DNA of 64,000 bases from Pedobacter nyackensis (GCF_900176505.1 NZ_FWYB01000010.1:1-64000); one strand, 5' to 3'. Numbered from the stretch's first letter, positions 42,223 through 51,957 are shown. Made by a program: numbers and translations. The notes: generated from the sequence alone by a model not told the origin.

Positions 42223-45200
42223 ATGAAAAAAAAACTACTCTTAGTTGTGGTAAGTTGTTTTTTGCTGTTCGTACAATCCTATGCGCAGCAAAAAGTTATT
42301 ACCGGAAAAGTAACTTCGTCTGACGACGGGTTGGCTATTCCCAGTGCTTCCGTCAAGATTAAAGGTACGCCAAGCGCAGTGCAGACTAACGCTTTTGGTT
42401 TATATAGCGTTAAGGCGAAAGTCGGGGATGTCCTTGTTTTTAGTTATATCGGGTTGATCCCTGAGGAGAGAACGGTTGGTGGCGCTGATATGATAAATGT
42501 TGCTTTGAAACCAGATAATCAGTCACTAAATGAGGTGGTTGTAACGGCTTTAGGACGAACTACTACCAGGAGGTCCTTGGGTACATCGGAACAAACAGTT
42601 AAAGGAGCTGATATTGCCGAGACGCAACGAGAGAATTTTGTAAATGCACTGCAAGGGCGTGTTGCTGGGGTTGAAGTTACCACTTCGTCAGGTGTTCCGG
42701 GGTCGTCTGCTTCTATTACCATCCGTGGTGTCAGTTCAATTAGTGGTAGTAACCAGCCATTGATGATTGTTGACGGATTGCCGATTGATAATAAAACATT
42801 AAATACATCTGCCTTTTTCTCGGAAATAAGTTCGAATACCTCTCAGGCTAATAGAACTGTTGATTTTACTAACCGTTCATCTGATATAAACCCTGAGGAT
42901 ATTGAAAGTCTGGTTGTGCTGAAAGGACCTGAAGCTGCTGCGTTATATGGAATCGATGCTGCAAACGGGGCTATAGTAATTACGACGAAAAGAGGTAAGC
43001 CAGGAGTAAGTACGATCGATTACAGCAATAGTTTTAGAATTGAAACACCTCGAGGTAAACCCGAAGTTCAGAAAAAGTACGGGGTAAGTGCATTATCAAC
43101 AAATTCATTTTATTACTTTGGAAATGAGTATCCAACCGGAACAACTTTTTATGATAATATCGATGGTTTTTTTCAGACCGCATTGACGCAAAAACATAAT
43201 TTATCTTTAAGTGGTGGAGCTGAACGAATGAGTTATAGGATTTCGAGTTCATTTACCAATCAGAATGGTGTTATTCCCAACTCTGTATATGATAGGATTA
43301 ATTTAACTGGGGCAACTCAAGCTACATTAAATAGTTGGTTAAAAACGGACCTTTCTATCAGTTACACTTACTCAAACAATGACCAGCCAAGGAAGGGTGC
43401 TGGCGGTCCTTTAATTGGCTTGTTGGTTTGGCCGCAAACAGATAATGCAAAAGAATACTTAAATCCATTGGGAGCCAGAAGAAGATTGACTACTCTTGGC
43501 GCCGGTAGTGAAATAGATAATCCTTATTTTAATGTAAATAAGAATTTGTCAAATTCTAAAGTTAACCGGGTGTTATCAAATTTTGGAGTGACGATTATGC
43601 CGGCGAAATGGTTTAACATTAAATCAAATATTGGAATTGATAGTTACACCAGTCAGAATCTGGTTTTCCGACACCCTGAAAGCGCAGCTGGTTTTGCTTT
43701 CAAGGGGATTATTGATGTGGCTAACGATATGACGCGCAACATCAGTATGCAAAACTTATTTAACCTTAACCGTATTGATATTGCTAAGGGATTGTCTTTT
43801 GATGCGACGCTGGGTCATTCGTTCCAGGATTTAAGGTCCAATACAGATGCCTCATATGGAGAGAATTTCTTGGAACCGGATTTTATTTCTGTCAACAATA
43901 CTTATATCAGGAATGCCAGGAATACGCAGGCAAGACGAAGACTGGTAAGCTTTTTTGGTCGTGCAACCCTAAATTATAATGATTACTTATATGTGACCGG
44001 CACATTTAGAAATGATAGGACATCTACAATTCCTATTGAGCGTTATTCTTTTAATTACCCTTCGGTTTCTGCAAGTTTTGTCTTTACAGATGTGCCAGCC
44101 TTTAAGGGCTTAAAAGGAGGTGTGCTTACTTCGGGTAAACTGAGGGCAGCTTATGCGGAAGTAGGTAAAGATGCCAAACCATATGCTTATGTACCCGCAC
44201 TTGAGTATAAAGCAACTGTTGGAGGTGGTTATGGTCTGGGTTTTACAGGGCCGAATCCTGGTTTGAAGCCGGAATTTGCTACCTCGTATGAATTTGGTAC
44301 TGAGCTGTCTTTTTTTAATGACAGGCTTGGCTTGGATTTGACGGTTTATAAAAAGGTAACAACTGATCAAATTATAAATGATATTCGTGGCAGTTATGCC
44401 ACCGGTTATATCTTGTTTAACCTCAATGGGGGAAGTACACGTAACAAAGGAGTTGAGATAAGTTTAACTGGATCGCCAATTAGGAAGAAAAATTTTGAGT
44501 GGAATATTCAGGCCAATTTCGAAAAAGCAACAGGTATAGTTACAGGGCTGCCAAATTCATTGCCTGAATCTTACGTTTCTGATACATGGTTATTTGGTAA
44601 TGTAAGAAATGGGAATTCTGTAGGGAAATCGACAAGATCATTAACTGGTTTGTTTTATTTAAGGAATGATAATGGTCAGTTGTTAATTGATGCTACTACA
44701 GGTTTGCCATATCGGTCGACGGTCTTTTTTGATGCGGGATATGATAGACAACCTGATTTTTCTATCGGATTAACTAATCGGTTTAGCTTCAATAATTTTT
44801 CTCTATCGTTCTTATTAGACATAAGAAAAGGCGGGGATATACTTAATGCGACAGAACAATTTTTGACCTCAAGAGGCTTAAGTAACAGGACGCTAGATAG
44901 AGATGTTCCTCGTGTAATTGATGGGGTATTACGTGATGGCCTTGAAAATACGGCTAATCCAACGCGCAATAATATTGTTGTAGTGCCTCGTTATCAAACC
45001 ACTTATTATACTGAGATTAGTGAAGAGCTCTTTATAGAGAAAGACATTAATTGGGTTCGGTTGAGGGATGTTACCTTAAATTACAGAATACCCTCTTCAA
45101 TCTTGAAAAAACAGAACTTTATAAAAAATGCGAGCGTTTTCGTTACGGGAACAGATTTGTTCTTAATTACGAACTACTCAGGTATGGATCCTGTTGTAAA

Positions 45201-45303
45201 TGGAAACAGCGCTGCTGTTGGAGGTTCTGGAGGTGTTGGCATTGATTATGGTAATTTTCCGATACCTGCCGGGATAAATTTTGGTGTTAAAATTGGGCTA
45301 TAA
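42223..45303 (+). CDS. SusC/RagA-family TonB-linked outer-membrane protein (locus 2)
   Basis: 1026 residues from the ATG at 42223; the frame opens three codons earlier with a TTG. A signal peptide ends near SYAQ. The regulatory-like beta domain is VITGKVTSSDDGLAIPSASV. The TonB box is LNEVVVTAL. The plug has ITIRGVSSISGSNQPLMIVD and IESLVVLKGPEAAALYGIDA. A large barrel ends at the C-terminal strand INFGVKIGL. It works with the SusD-like protein 15 bases downstream. Its promoter region is shared with the divergent DeoR-type regulator. The cargo is unknown. Confidence 0.95.
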   Translation: MKKKLLLVVVSCFLLFVQSYAQQKVITGKVTSSDDGLAIPSASVKIKGTPSAVQTNAFGLYSVKAKVGDVLVFSYIGLIPEERTVGGADMINVALKPDNQSLNEVVVTALGRTTTRRSLGTSEQTVKGADIAETQRENFVNALQGRVAGVEVTTSSGVPGSSASITIRGVSSISGSNQPLMIVDGLPIDNKTLNTSAFFSEISSNTSQANRTVDFTNRSSDINPEDIESLVVLKGPEAAALYGIDAANGAIVITTKRGKPGVSTIDYSNSFRIETPRGKPEVQKKYGVSALSTNSFYYFGNEYPTGTTFYDNIDGFFQTALTQKHNLSLSGGAERMSYRISSSFTNQNGVIPNSVYDRINLTGATQATLNSWLKTDLSISYTYSNNDQPRKGAGGPLIGLLVWPQTDNAKEYLNPLGARRRLTTLGAGSEIDNPYFNVNKNLSNSKVNRVLSNFGVTIMPAKWFNIKSNIGIDSYTSQNLVFRHPESAAGFAFKGIIDVANDMTRNISMQNLFNLNRIDIAKGLSFDATLGHSFQDLRSNTDASYGENFLEPDFISVNNTYIRNARNTQARRRLVSFFGRATLNYNDYLYVTGTFRNDRTSTIPIERYSFNYPSVSASFVFTDVPAFKGLKGGVLTSGKLRAAYAEVGKDAKPYAYVPALEYKATVGGGYGLGFTGPNPGLKPEFATSYEFGTELSFFNDRLGLDLTVYKKVTTDQIINDIRGSYATGYILFNLNGGSTRNKGVEISLTGSPIRKKNFEWNIQANFEKATGIVTGLPNSLPESYVSDTWLFGNVRNGNSVGKSTRSLTGLFYLRNDNGQLLIDATTGLPYRSTVFFDAGYDRQPDFSIGLTNRFSFNNFSLSFLLDIRKGGDILNATEQFLTSRGLSNRTLDRDVPRVIDGVLRDGLENTANPTRNNIVVVPRYQTTYYTEISEELFIEKDINWVRLRDVTLNYRIPSSILKKQNFIKNASVFVTGTDLFLITNYSGMDPVVNGNSAAVGGSGGVGIDYGNFPIPAGINFGVKIGL

Positions 45304-45318
45304 TTAAAATTAGAGGAT

Positions 45319-46887
45319 ATGAAAAATTTTTATAAAATATGCTTACTCGCTTTGCTGGTTATGGCCGGTGGGTGCAAGAAGTTCTTAGACGTGAATACCA
45401 GTCCAAATGCACCACAACAAGTGGCAGCGAATTTGTATCTGGCCCCAATGGTGCACTGGATGTTTTCCGATGCCGCTTTTGAAGGGCGTTTTATAGGTAG
45501 GTATACCCAGAACTGGTATCTGCCTGCAACTTCAATTAGTACCTGGGATAGGCAGGGTTATGATCCAAGTTCTGATAATGGCGCTCAGACCTTTCGGGAT
45601 GTCTATTGGTCTCTAGGTCATAATTTGATTCTTATGATGCAAAAGGCTGAAAGCGAAAAACGTTGGGATTTGCTGGGTGTAGGTTATATTCTTAAGGCCT
45701 GGGGTTGGCAAACTTTAACTGGAATACACGGTGAAATTATGATTAAAGAGGCAATAGATCCTAATAAAACAGAGTTTGCTTACGATACTCAGCAGTTTGC
45801 TTATGAGGAGTCAAGAAGATTATTGACACTTGCAATTGAAAATTTAAAACGAACAGATGGGGAGGTAAATAAAACTTATCTGGCTGTAGGCGACAAAATA
45901 TATAATGGTGATAGGGAGAAATGGCTTAAGTATGCATATGGTTTGTTAGCCTTGAATTTAAATCACTATTCGAATAAAGGTACCTATGATCCTGATGCTG
46001 TAATCACTGCCGTTAATAATTCCTTTGCAAGTAATGCCGATGATGCGTTGATCCCATTTACAAATACAGCAAATGATGATAGTAATTTCATGGGGCCTAG
46101 ACGTCAGAATTTTCAGAATTACAGACAAACTGCATTTATTGTAAACCTGATGAATGGAACGCAATTTGGCGGGGTGGTTGATCCCCGGATGAGTAAAATG
46201 CTGGCGGCTTCTCCTGATGGTCAATATCGCGGTCTGGATATTAATGTGGTGAATTATGGAGCTTTAACTACTGCTCAAAGACCAAACAATATTTGGGGTT
46301 ATGCGGCTAATATCTCTTCAGGAGTACCTACAACATACCTTTTTGATGACAAATCAAAGTTTCCAGCCATGACTTACTCACAATTGCAGTTTGTTAAGGC
46401 TGAAGCTGCATTTAAAAAAGGAGACAAACCTACTGCTTATGATGCGTATAAAATTGCAGTAGCATCCCATATCGATTTTGTAAATGCCCGTAACAGTGAC
46501 AATGGCCAGATGCCTGGCCAAATTACTGCGATTGAAAAGAGTGCGTTTTTGTCCAATGTTGCAATCGTTCCCTTGCTTCCGGCCAACCTAACTCTGTCAC
46601 ATATTATGTCCCAAAAATATATAGCTCAATGGGGTTGGGGGCACTTTGAAACCTGGATGGACTTAAGGAGGTATCATTATACCGATATTGATCCTATAAG
46701 TACTAAACAGGTATTTCTGGGCTTTGGAGTTCCAACTAGCTTGTATGGTGATAACGGAGGAAAAACGGTTCAACGGATAAGGCCTCGTTACAATTCAGAA
46801 TATGTTTGGAACAGAGCGAGTTTAGATAAAATTGGCGCTTTGGCGACGGATTATCATACTGTACCTCTATGGATTACTCAACCTTAA
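45319..46887 (+). CDS. SusD/RagB-like surface lipoprotein (locus 2)
   Basis: 522 residues with lipobox MAGGC at about residue 19, then KKFLDVNTSPNAPQQV. That opening is typical of the SusD-like group seen with non-canonical SusC loci. Helical repeats such as QLQFVKAEAAFKKGDKPTAYDAYKIAV and the C-terminal WGWGHFETWMDLRRYHYT are visible. It is expected at the surface, binding ligand for its SusC. It is co-transcribed with the SusC gene and the DUF4397 lipoprotein. Confidence 0.92.
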   Translation: MKNFYKICLLALLVMAGGCKKFLDVNTSPNAPQQVAANLYLAPMVHWMFSDAAFEGRFIGRYTQNWYLPATSISTWDRQGYDPSSDNGAQTFRDVYWSLGHNLILMMQKAESEKRWDLLGVGYILKAWGWQTLTGIHGEIMIKEAIDPNKTEFAYDTQQFAYEESRRLLTLAIENLKRTDGEVNKTYLAVGDKIYNGDREKWLKYAYGLLALNLNHYSNKGTYDPDAVITAVNNSFASNADDALIPFTNTANDDSNFMGPRRQNFQNYRQTAFIVNLMNGTQFGGVVDPRMSKMLAASPDGQYRGLDINVVNYGALTTAQRPNNIWGYAANISSGVPTTYLFDDKSKFPAMTYSQLQFVKAEAAFKKGDKPTAYDAYKIAVASHIDFVNARNSDNGQMPGQITAIEKSAFLSNVAIVPLLPANLTLSHIMSQKYIAQWGWGHFETWMDLRRYHYTDIDPISTKQVFLGFGVPTSLYGDNGGKTVQRIRPRYNSEYVWNRASLDKIGALATDYHTVPLWITQP

Positions 46888-46898
46888 TTATTTCTAAG

Positions 46899-47669
46899 AT
46901 GAAAAAGAATTATATTATAATATTATCGGTCGTAGCATTGCTCTTTTCTTCGTGTGAAAAGAATGCGGTTCAAGTTATAGATAGTCTGCCAAATGGCCCT
47001 TTTGTTAGAGGGTATAACTTTGCAGTGAATGGCCCGAGTGTTAATTTTTATGTTAATGACACAAAAATTTCGGCAACAAATTCAACGACAGGAATTGAGG
47101 CGACTACCGGTGTTGCTTATGCTGGAATTTTCCCCGCAAATAACAACTATTTGTCTCTAAGTAATACAGGTAGTGTTGTTTTTAAAACGATAATCCCTTC
47201 TAAGGCATCCGCAAATCCGGGAGTTGTAATTGCTACTGTTCCTGCTACTATTGAAGCTGGAAAATATTATTCTCTATTTACCAGTGGGGTTTATGATGCA
47301 ACGGCTAAAACCACCTCCGGGTTTATTTTAGAAGATGCTTTACCTGCGCCGGATACCTCTGTAGCCTATGTAAGATTTGTAAATACCGTTCCCAATGCAA
47401 CCAATGGATTTGATTTAAAGGCAGTCAACACCACAATCTTGAATCAAGTCGTTATTGCGCCGGTAATAGCATATAAAGCGGCATCGGGGTTTACAAAAGT
47501 TCCAAATGGTGTTTACAATCTAACTTCAGTAAGTGCGAATGTTCCAGCGAATTATACAATTACAAGGAACACGGTTTCGTTTTCTAAGGGCTTTGTTTAT
47601 ACGATAGCTTCAAGAGGGAGTGTTACTGTTGCTGGCAATCTTGGACTTGATTTGACAAGGAATAGGTAG
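46899..47669 (+). CDS. DUF4397-containing lipoprotein of locus 2
   Basis: 256 residues. A signal peptide is followed by lipobox LFSSC, then a beta-rich protein with two similar halves: VRGYNFAVNGPSVNFYVND and VRFVNTVPNATNGFDL, each starting a DUF4397-like beta-sandwich. I start it at the ATG at 46899; the frame extends 10 codons into the SusD gene without a signal peptide. Third genes in SusC/SusD units are often accessory surface binders (SusE/F position), and that is the likely role. It is followed by a terminator. Confidence 0.85.
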   Translation: MKKNYIIILSVVALLFSSCEKNAVQVIDSLPNGPFVRGYNFAVNGPSVNFYVNDTKISATNSTTGIEATTGVAYAGIFPANNNYLSLSNTGSVVFKTIIPSKASANPGVVIATVPATIEAGKYYSLFTSGVYDATAKTTSGFILEDALPAPDTSVAYVRFVNTVPNATNGFDLKAVNTTILNQVVIAPVIAYKAASGFTKVPNGVYNLTSVSANVPANYTITRNTVSFSKGFVYTIASRGSVTVAGNLGLDLTRNR

Positions 47670-47683
47670 CTTGATTGGGTATT

Positions 47684-47731
47684 AAATAAAGAGGTCGTAC
47701 TATTTAATTGTGGTGGGGCCTCTTTATTTTT
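47684..47731 (+). terminator. Terminator of the second SusC/SusD locus
   Basis: AAATAAAGAGG (47684–47694) pairs perfectly with CCTCTTTATTT (47719–47729) around a 24-base loop. The T-rich stem end continues in TT. It lies 14 bases after the last stop of the locus. Confidence 0.7.
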
Positions 47732-47770
47732 CGCGAACTTTGCTGGGATACAAACTAGTTGTTAAAATAA

Positions 47771-48457
47771 ATGATGATAATGAAATATGCTGTAAAGCAG
47801 GTTTTACTGATTTTACTTTGTAGTACTGCAGCTCTTACCTTAAGGGCGCAGGCTACTTTTAGAATCTTTGATAAGCCTATTATTTTTGATGCTGAGCGGA
47901 AACAGCTTTCTTTAGAATATCTGGAGAAGCGCCACGGATTAAAGCAGAATGAACCAACCATCAAACCTGTGATGGTGGTATTGCATTGGACTGCCATTCC
48001 TAGTATTGAAGTCACATTTGATGTTTTTAATAAATCAAAGTTGCCCGGAGCACGTAAAGAAATCGCTACAGCAAGCGCATTAAATGTTTCGTCCCAGTTT
48101 CTTGTAGATAGAGATGGAACTGTATTTAGGTTATTGCCGGATACTGTTTTTGCCAGACATGTGATCGGTCTTAATTATTGTGCCATTGGTGTAGAGAACA
48201 TTGGAAGTGAGAAGAATCCATTGACACCGGCCCAGTTGGTTGCCAATGAGCAGTTAATCAGATACCTTAAGCGTAAGTATCCTATTGAGTATGTGATTGG
48301 CCATTATGAATATACCTTATTTAAGCATACCCCTTTGTGGAAGGAAACAGATCCTGCTTACAGTACACATAAAACAGACCCCGGGATAGATTTTATGAAA
48401 AGGCTTAGGGAGCAAATAAAAGATTTGAATATAAAAGGCGCACCTGGTCATAATTAA
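47771..48457 (+). CDS. Exported N-acetylmuramoyl-L-alanine amidase (Amidase_2/PGRP fold)
   Basis: 228 residues with a signal peptide (hydrophobic 9–25, ending near LRAQ). The Amidase_2 core starts at VMVVLHWTAIP with the first zinc His. FLVDRDGTVFRLLPD, ARHVIGLNYCAIGVENIG, VIGHYEYT and HKTDPGIDF supply the remaining motifs. The enzyme would cut the bond between MurNAc and the stem peptide in the periplasm. Three ATGs (47771, 47774, 47780) are possible starts. GAACTTTG at 47735–47742 is a weak -7 candidate. Together with anmK it adds to the wall-recycling theme. Confidence 0.88.
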   Translation: MMIMKYAVKQVLLILLCSTAALTLRAQATFRIFDKPIIFDAERKQLSLEYLEKRHGLKQNEPTIKPVMVVLHWTAIPSIEVTFDVFNKSKLPGARKEIATASALNVSSQFLVDRDGTVFRLLPDTVFARHVIGLNYCAIGVENIGSEKNPLTPAQLVANEQLIRYLKRKYPIEYVIGHYEYTLFKHTPLWKETDPAYSTHKTDPGIDFMKRLREQIKDLNIKGAPGHN

Positions 48458-48481
48458 GGAGTACTGTATTATAATTATTTA

Positions 48482-48489
48482 TATTTTTG
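48482..48489 (+). promoter_or_regulatory. Promoter -7 element for the CsbD-like gene (possible leaderless start)
   Basis: TATTTTTG fits TAnnTTTG exactly and ends only four bases before the ATG at 48494. Transcription would be expected to begin at or next to the start codon. Confidence 0.5.
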
Positions 48490-48493
48490 CGCT

Positions 48494-48709
48494 ATGGCAA
48501 ATTTTACACTTACTCCTGAAACCTGGCAAAAGGTTAAAATTAAATTCCTGAGAAAATACCGCGACCTGGCCCAGGCAGATCTTAACTTTATTCCCGGAGA
48601 GGAAGATCAGCTGGTTGCACAATTGATGGACCTGGTAAAGAGAGATAAAGCTTACGTAGAATTTACCATTCAAAAGGCATTGGCCGACCCAGACGGTAAC
48701 AGGCTTTAA
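48494..48709 (+). CDS. CsbD-like small stress protein
   Basis: A 71-residue cytoplasmic, charged helical protein. The pattern TWQKVKIKFLRKYRDL, ADLNFIPGEEDQLVAQL and KAYVEFTIQK parallels CsbD proteins. These have W-x2-x-K-G/x-K…L-x2-D-L-x3-G…D-x-L-x-G/A-x-L…K-x3-E. In this copy the G after K is replaced, so it is a diverged member. CsbD proteins are induced by general stress; their biochemical function is unknown. The gene is short, but its frame, its promoter motif and the absence of a better ORF support it. It stands between the amidase and S41 protease genes, probably as its own unit. Confidence 0.7.
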   Translation: MANFTLTPETWQKVKIKFLRKYRDLAQADLNFIPGEEDQLVAQLMDLVKRDKAYVEFTIQKALADPDGNRL

Positions 48710-48784
48710 TTCTATTCAAGCCTATTGATATACAAGGCTTTTTTGTAAATTTACCATCAACAGATCGATGAAACCATCCTCTTT

Positions 48785-50491
48785 ATGATGAAAAAATATA
48801 AAATTGCTGCGGCCGCCTTTCTAATTTCCTTTGCTGTTTTATCCTTGTCTTTTAGGGAAGACCTCTTCCTTATATCCAAAAACCTGGACATTTTTGCATC
48901 GCTTTATAGAGAAATCAACATCAATTATGTAGAGGAAACCAATCCATCGACGCTGATGCGTAGCAGTATTGATGCTATGCTCGATAATCTGGATCCTTAT
49001 ACCGAATACGTTCCCGAATCTGAAGTTGAAGATTATAAGCTGAAATATGTGAGTACACAATATGGAGGCATCGGCGCAAGTACCATCTTTATTGAGGGTA
49101 AGCTATTTGTTAATGACATTAGTGAAGGATATCCAGCTGATAAGCAGGGGGTGAAACCTGGGGATCAACTGGTAAAAATTAATGGCAATGAGGTAAAGGG
49201 AAAAGAACGTAGTCAGGTAAGTCAGCTGTTACGCGGACCTAAAGGCTCATCTGTTGAGTTACTGATCATAAGAGAAGGGGCGCTGATTACCAAAACCCTT
49301 GTGCGTGATGAGATCAGGCAGCCTAATGTGTCCTACTCAGGCATGACTGCCGATAATATTGCCTATATCCGTCTCGATAAATTTCTTGAAAATGCAGCGC
49401 AGGAAGTGAAAGATGCTGCTGTTACATTGGGTAAACTCCAGCCTAAAGGAATGGTGCTTGATCTAAGATATAATGGAGGAGGAATACTTCAGGAAGCCGT
49501 AAAAATCGTAAATATATTTGTCGACAAAGACGTATTGGTCGTTACGCAGAAAGGCCGAAATCCGCAAAAGACAATTACCTATAAAACATTGAACCAGCCG
49601 CTATTCCCGCAAATTCCTTTAGTGATATTGATTGGTGGATCATCAGCATCAGCTTCTGAAATTGTCGCAGGGGCATTACAGGATCTCGACAGAGCCATTA
49701 TTGTAGGTCAGCGGAGCTACGGCAAGGGTTTGGTGCAACAAACGTTTAATCTGCCTTATAATAGCCTCGTAAAGGTTACTGTGGCAAAGTACTTCACGCC
49801 ATCGGGCAGATGCATCCAGGCGTTTGATTATGCCCATAAAGATGCAAATGGCAAGAGCTCTAAGTTTGCCGATTCCCTGATGACTAAATTTAATACTAAA
49901 ATCGGACGTAGTGTGTACGACGGGAATGGTGTTTATCCTGATGTATTGGTCAACGCGCCCAAGTTAAGTCCAATCACGGTTTCACTCATCAATAAATATC
50001 TGTTTTTTGATTATGCCAACGGCTATAAGAAAAAGAATAAAGATATCGCTCCTGCAGCATCCTTTCAGCTGACTGAGAGTGATTATACAGCTTTTGTAAA
50101 TTCACTGGCCGGGAAAGATTACGCTTATGTCTCGCGTACAGAAAGATTACTTTCAGATCTAAGAACTGAGGCCGAGAAGGAAAATAAGTTAAATGCTGTA
50201 AAGGCTGATCTGGATGATTTGAAGGCTAAAATGATCGGGGCTAAAAAAGCGGACCTGATTACTTATAAGACTGAGATAAAGAGAGTGCTGGAAGCGCAGA
50301 TTGTTGGTCGTTATTATTACGAAAAGGGCAAGGTAACGCAGGCATTTCAGTATGATAAGGAGCTGAATACGGCAAAAGCCATTTTAAATGATGGAGGCAA
50401 AATGGCTGCGATATTGAAAGGTGAGGGTGAATATAAAACAATCGGCAGCCCTGTAAAAACAATCGCTGCCGCTGTAGATGATAATCAATAA
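48785..50491 (+). CDS. S41-family C-terminal processing protease
   Basis: 568 residues. An N-terminal hydrophobic helix (about 7–20) exports or anchors it in the periplasm. A PDZ domain (about 90–175) holds GYPADKQGVKPGDQLVKING. The S41 catalytic core has the Ser in GGSSASASEIVAGAL and the Lys four to five turns later in RSYGKGLVQQTF. A C-terminal helical extension (about 440–560) is rich in Lys and Ala. Such CtpA-type proteases trim or degrade periplasmic proteins from their C-termini. Its convergent neighbour is the ferredoxin gene, with 12 bases between stops. Confidence 0.93.
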   Translation: MMKKYKIAAAAFLISFAVLSLSFREDLFLISKNLDIFASLYREININYVEETNPSTLMRSSIDAMLDNLDPYTEYVPESEVEDYKLKYVSTQYGGIGASTIFIEGKLFVNDISEGYPADKQGVKPGDQLVKINGNEVKGKERSQVSQLLRGPKGSSVELLIIREGALITKTLVRDEIRQPNVSYSGMTADNIAYIRLDKFLENAAQEVKDAAVTLGKLQPKGMVLDLRYNGGGILQEAVKIVNIFVDKDVLVVTQKGRNPQKTITYKTLNQPLFPQIPLVILIGGSSASASEIVAGALQDLDRAIIVGQRSYGKGLVQQTFNLPYNSLVKVTVAKYFTPSGRCIQAFDYAHKDANGKSSKFADSLMTKFNTKIGRSVYDGNGVYPDVLVNAPKLSPITVSLINKYLFFDYANGYKKKNKDIAPAASFQLTESDYTAFVNSLAGKDYAYVSRTERLLSDLRTEAEKENKLNAVKADLDDLKAKMIGAKKADLITYKTEIKRVLEAQIVGRYYYEKGKVTQAFQYDKELNTAKAILNDGGKMAAILKGEGEYKTIGSPVKTIAAAVDDNQ

Positions 50492-50503
50492 AGTATTTTA
50501 GTA

Positions 50504-50833
50504 TTATTCTGCGTGATGTAATTTAACCACAAGGCCGTCCATAGCAGGGTTTAACTGCAGCTGGCAGGCCAATCTTGAATTTGGTAATACATCAGGTAGG
50601 GTGTCAAGCATTGCGTATTCGTCGTCGCTCATTTCATTAAGCTTATCTTCGCCTTCCAATACATCTACACAGCAGGTAGCACAAAGTGCCATACCACCGC
50701 AAGTTGCAAGGATATCATATTCGCATGCTTTTAAATATTCCATTAAACTCAGGCCCATATCTACCGGCGCCTCAAGTGTAGTTCTGCTGCCGTCAGGATT
50801 TTCGACGTGCAGGGTAATGTTATTGTCTTCCAT
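50504..50833 (-). CDS. 2Fe-2S ferredoxin (adrenodoxin type)
   Basis: A 109-residue cytoplasmic electron carrier. The cluster ligands follow the C-x5-C-x2-C pattern in ATCGGMALCATC, with the fourth Cys in SRLACQLQL about 36 residues later. This is the adrenodoxin arrangement also found in Isc-type ferredoxins. The VEGED-like acidic stretch VLEGEDKLNEMSDDE is typical. It follows the ferredoxin reductase-like gene by two bases, so the pair probably works together, with NAD(P)H electrons passing through the reductase. Confidence 0.93.
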   Translation of the reverse strand: MEDNNITLHVENPDGSRTTLEAPVDMGLSLMEYLKACEYDILATCGGMALCATCCVDVLEGEDKLNEMSDDEYAMLDTLPDVLPNSRLACQLQLNPAMDGLVVKLHHAE

Positions 50834-50835
50834 GT

Positions 50836-51846
50836 TTAAAATTCTGATACGCCGTTTACAGTTGTATATTTCATGGTGTATTTAATTCCAGGATTCATGT
50901 ATTGATAAGCACTGTGACTCATCAAAGCAGCCTCATGGAAACCACACAGAATAAGTTTTAACTTGTTGGTGTAAGTATTGATGTCGCCAATTGCGTAGAT
51001 ACCCGGTATATTGGTCGAATAATCGTCTGTATTAACTTCGATAGCACTTTTGCTGATGTTTAGGTTCCATTGTTCAATAGGGCCTAATTTCGGACTTAAA
51101 CCAAACAATGGGATAAGATGATCTGCTTCTACGTTAGTAATTTCTAAGCTCTTATTATGGATAATCTCAACACTTTCCAGTTTCCCGTTTCCACTTACTG
51201 AATTCAGGTTGCTGTTTAATACCAGGTTGATTTTTCCGCTTTCAGCCAATTGCATTACTTTGTTTACTGAATCAGGAGCACCACGGAAGCTTTCGCTACG
51301 GTGAACCAATGTCAATTCATCAACAATATCGGCTAAAAAGATGGTCCAGTCTAATGCTGAATCACCACCACCGGCGATTACCATTTTCTGTCCACGGTAT
51401 TTTTCAGGATCAAGGATCATGTAGTTTACACCTCTTCCATTCTCAAATTGCTCTAAACCCTGAACGGCTGGCTTACGAGGCTCAAAACAGCCTAGTCCAC
51501 CTGCAATAACCACTACCTTAGATTCTATAATAGTACCCATGTTAGTGGTTAGCACAAAGTCGCCTTCGCCACGTTTTTCTAAACCTTCAATACGTTCGCC
51601 AAGAGTAAAGCCCGGATGAAAAGGTTTGCCCTGCTCCATCAGGTTATCGATCAATTCCTGGGCCAGTACAGTAGGGTAGCCAGGGATATCATATATAGGT
51701 TTTTTAGGATAAATTTCAGAAAGCTGTCCGCCAACTTGTGGTAGATAGTCGATTAGATGGCAGCGCATTTTTAGTAAGCCTGCTTCAAAAATCGCGAATA
51801 AACCTACAGGTCCGGCGCCAATGATGGCTATATCAGTAGAAATCAT
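50836..51846 (-). CDS. Ferredoxin–NAD(P)+ reductase, thioredoxin-reductase-like type
   Basis: A 336-residue FAD/NAD(P) oxidoreductase. The FAD Rossmann motif is IIGAGPVGLFAIFEAG at the N-terminus, the NADP motif IAGGGDSALDWTIFLA is near 155, and the second FAD motif is GIYAIGDINTY near 290. There is no CxxC redox pair between the domains, so it is not thioredoxin reductase. This matches the FNR type of Bacillus and Chlorobium. The next gene, two bases on, is a 2Fe-2S ferredoxin, its likely partner. It is divergent from lpxH. Confidence 0.92.
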   Translation of the reverse strand: MISTDIAIIGAGPVGLFAIFEAGLLKMRCHLIDYLPQVGGQLSEIYPKKPIYDIPGYPTVLAQELIDNLMEQGKPFHPGFTLGERIEGLEKRGEGDFVLTTNMGTIIESKVVVIAGGLGCFEPRKPAVQGLEQFENGRGVNYMILDPEKYRGQKMVIAGGGDSALDWTIFLADIVDELTLVHRSESFRGAPDSVNKVMQLAESGKINLVLNSNLNSVSGNGKLESVEIIHNKSLEITNVEADHLIPLFGLSPKLGPIEQWNLNISKSAIEVNTDDYSTNIPGIYAIGDINTYTNKLKLILCGFHEAALMSHSAYQYMNPGIKYTMKYTTVNGVSEF

Positions 51847-51957
51847 AGTTTAAATTTTGTGCGAATTTACGAACTTTTGTTTTAATAATGATGCAATTTA
51901 TAAATAATCTACATAATCCGTAGATTTTATAAGGAAGATCTGAGCAGATATTTTATT

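Noticed and set aside
42138..42323. Small ORF overlapping the start of the second SusC gene
   Set aside because: It is in another frame, overlaps the SusC signal peptide and has no recognisable features.
46869..46898. Start of the DUF4397 lipoprotein inside the SusD gene
   Set aside because: It would put ten residues in front of a clean lipoprotein signal peptide; the ATG at 46899 is preferred.
36648..47669. Full polysaccharide utilisation locus with glycosidases
   Set aside because: Two SusC/SusD pairs are present, but no glycoside hydrolase, lyase or sulfatase accompanies them, so no polysaccharide can be named.
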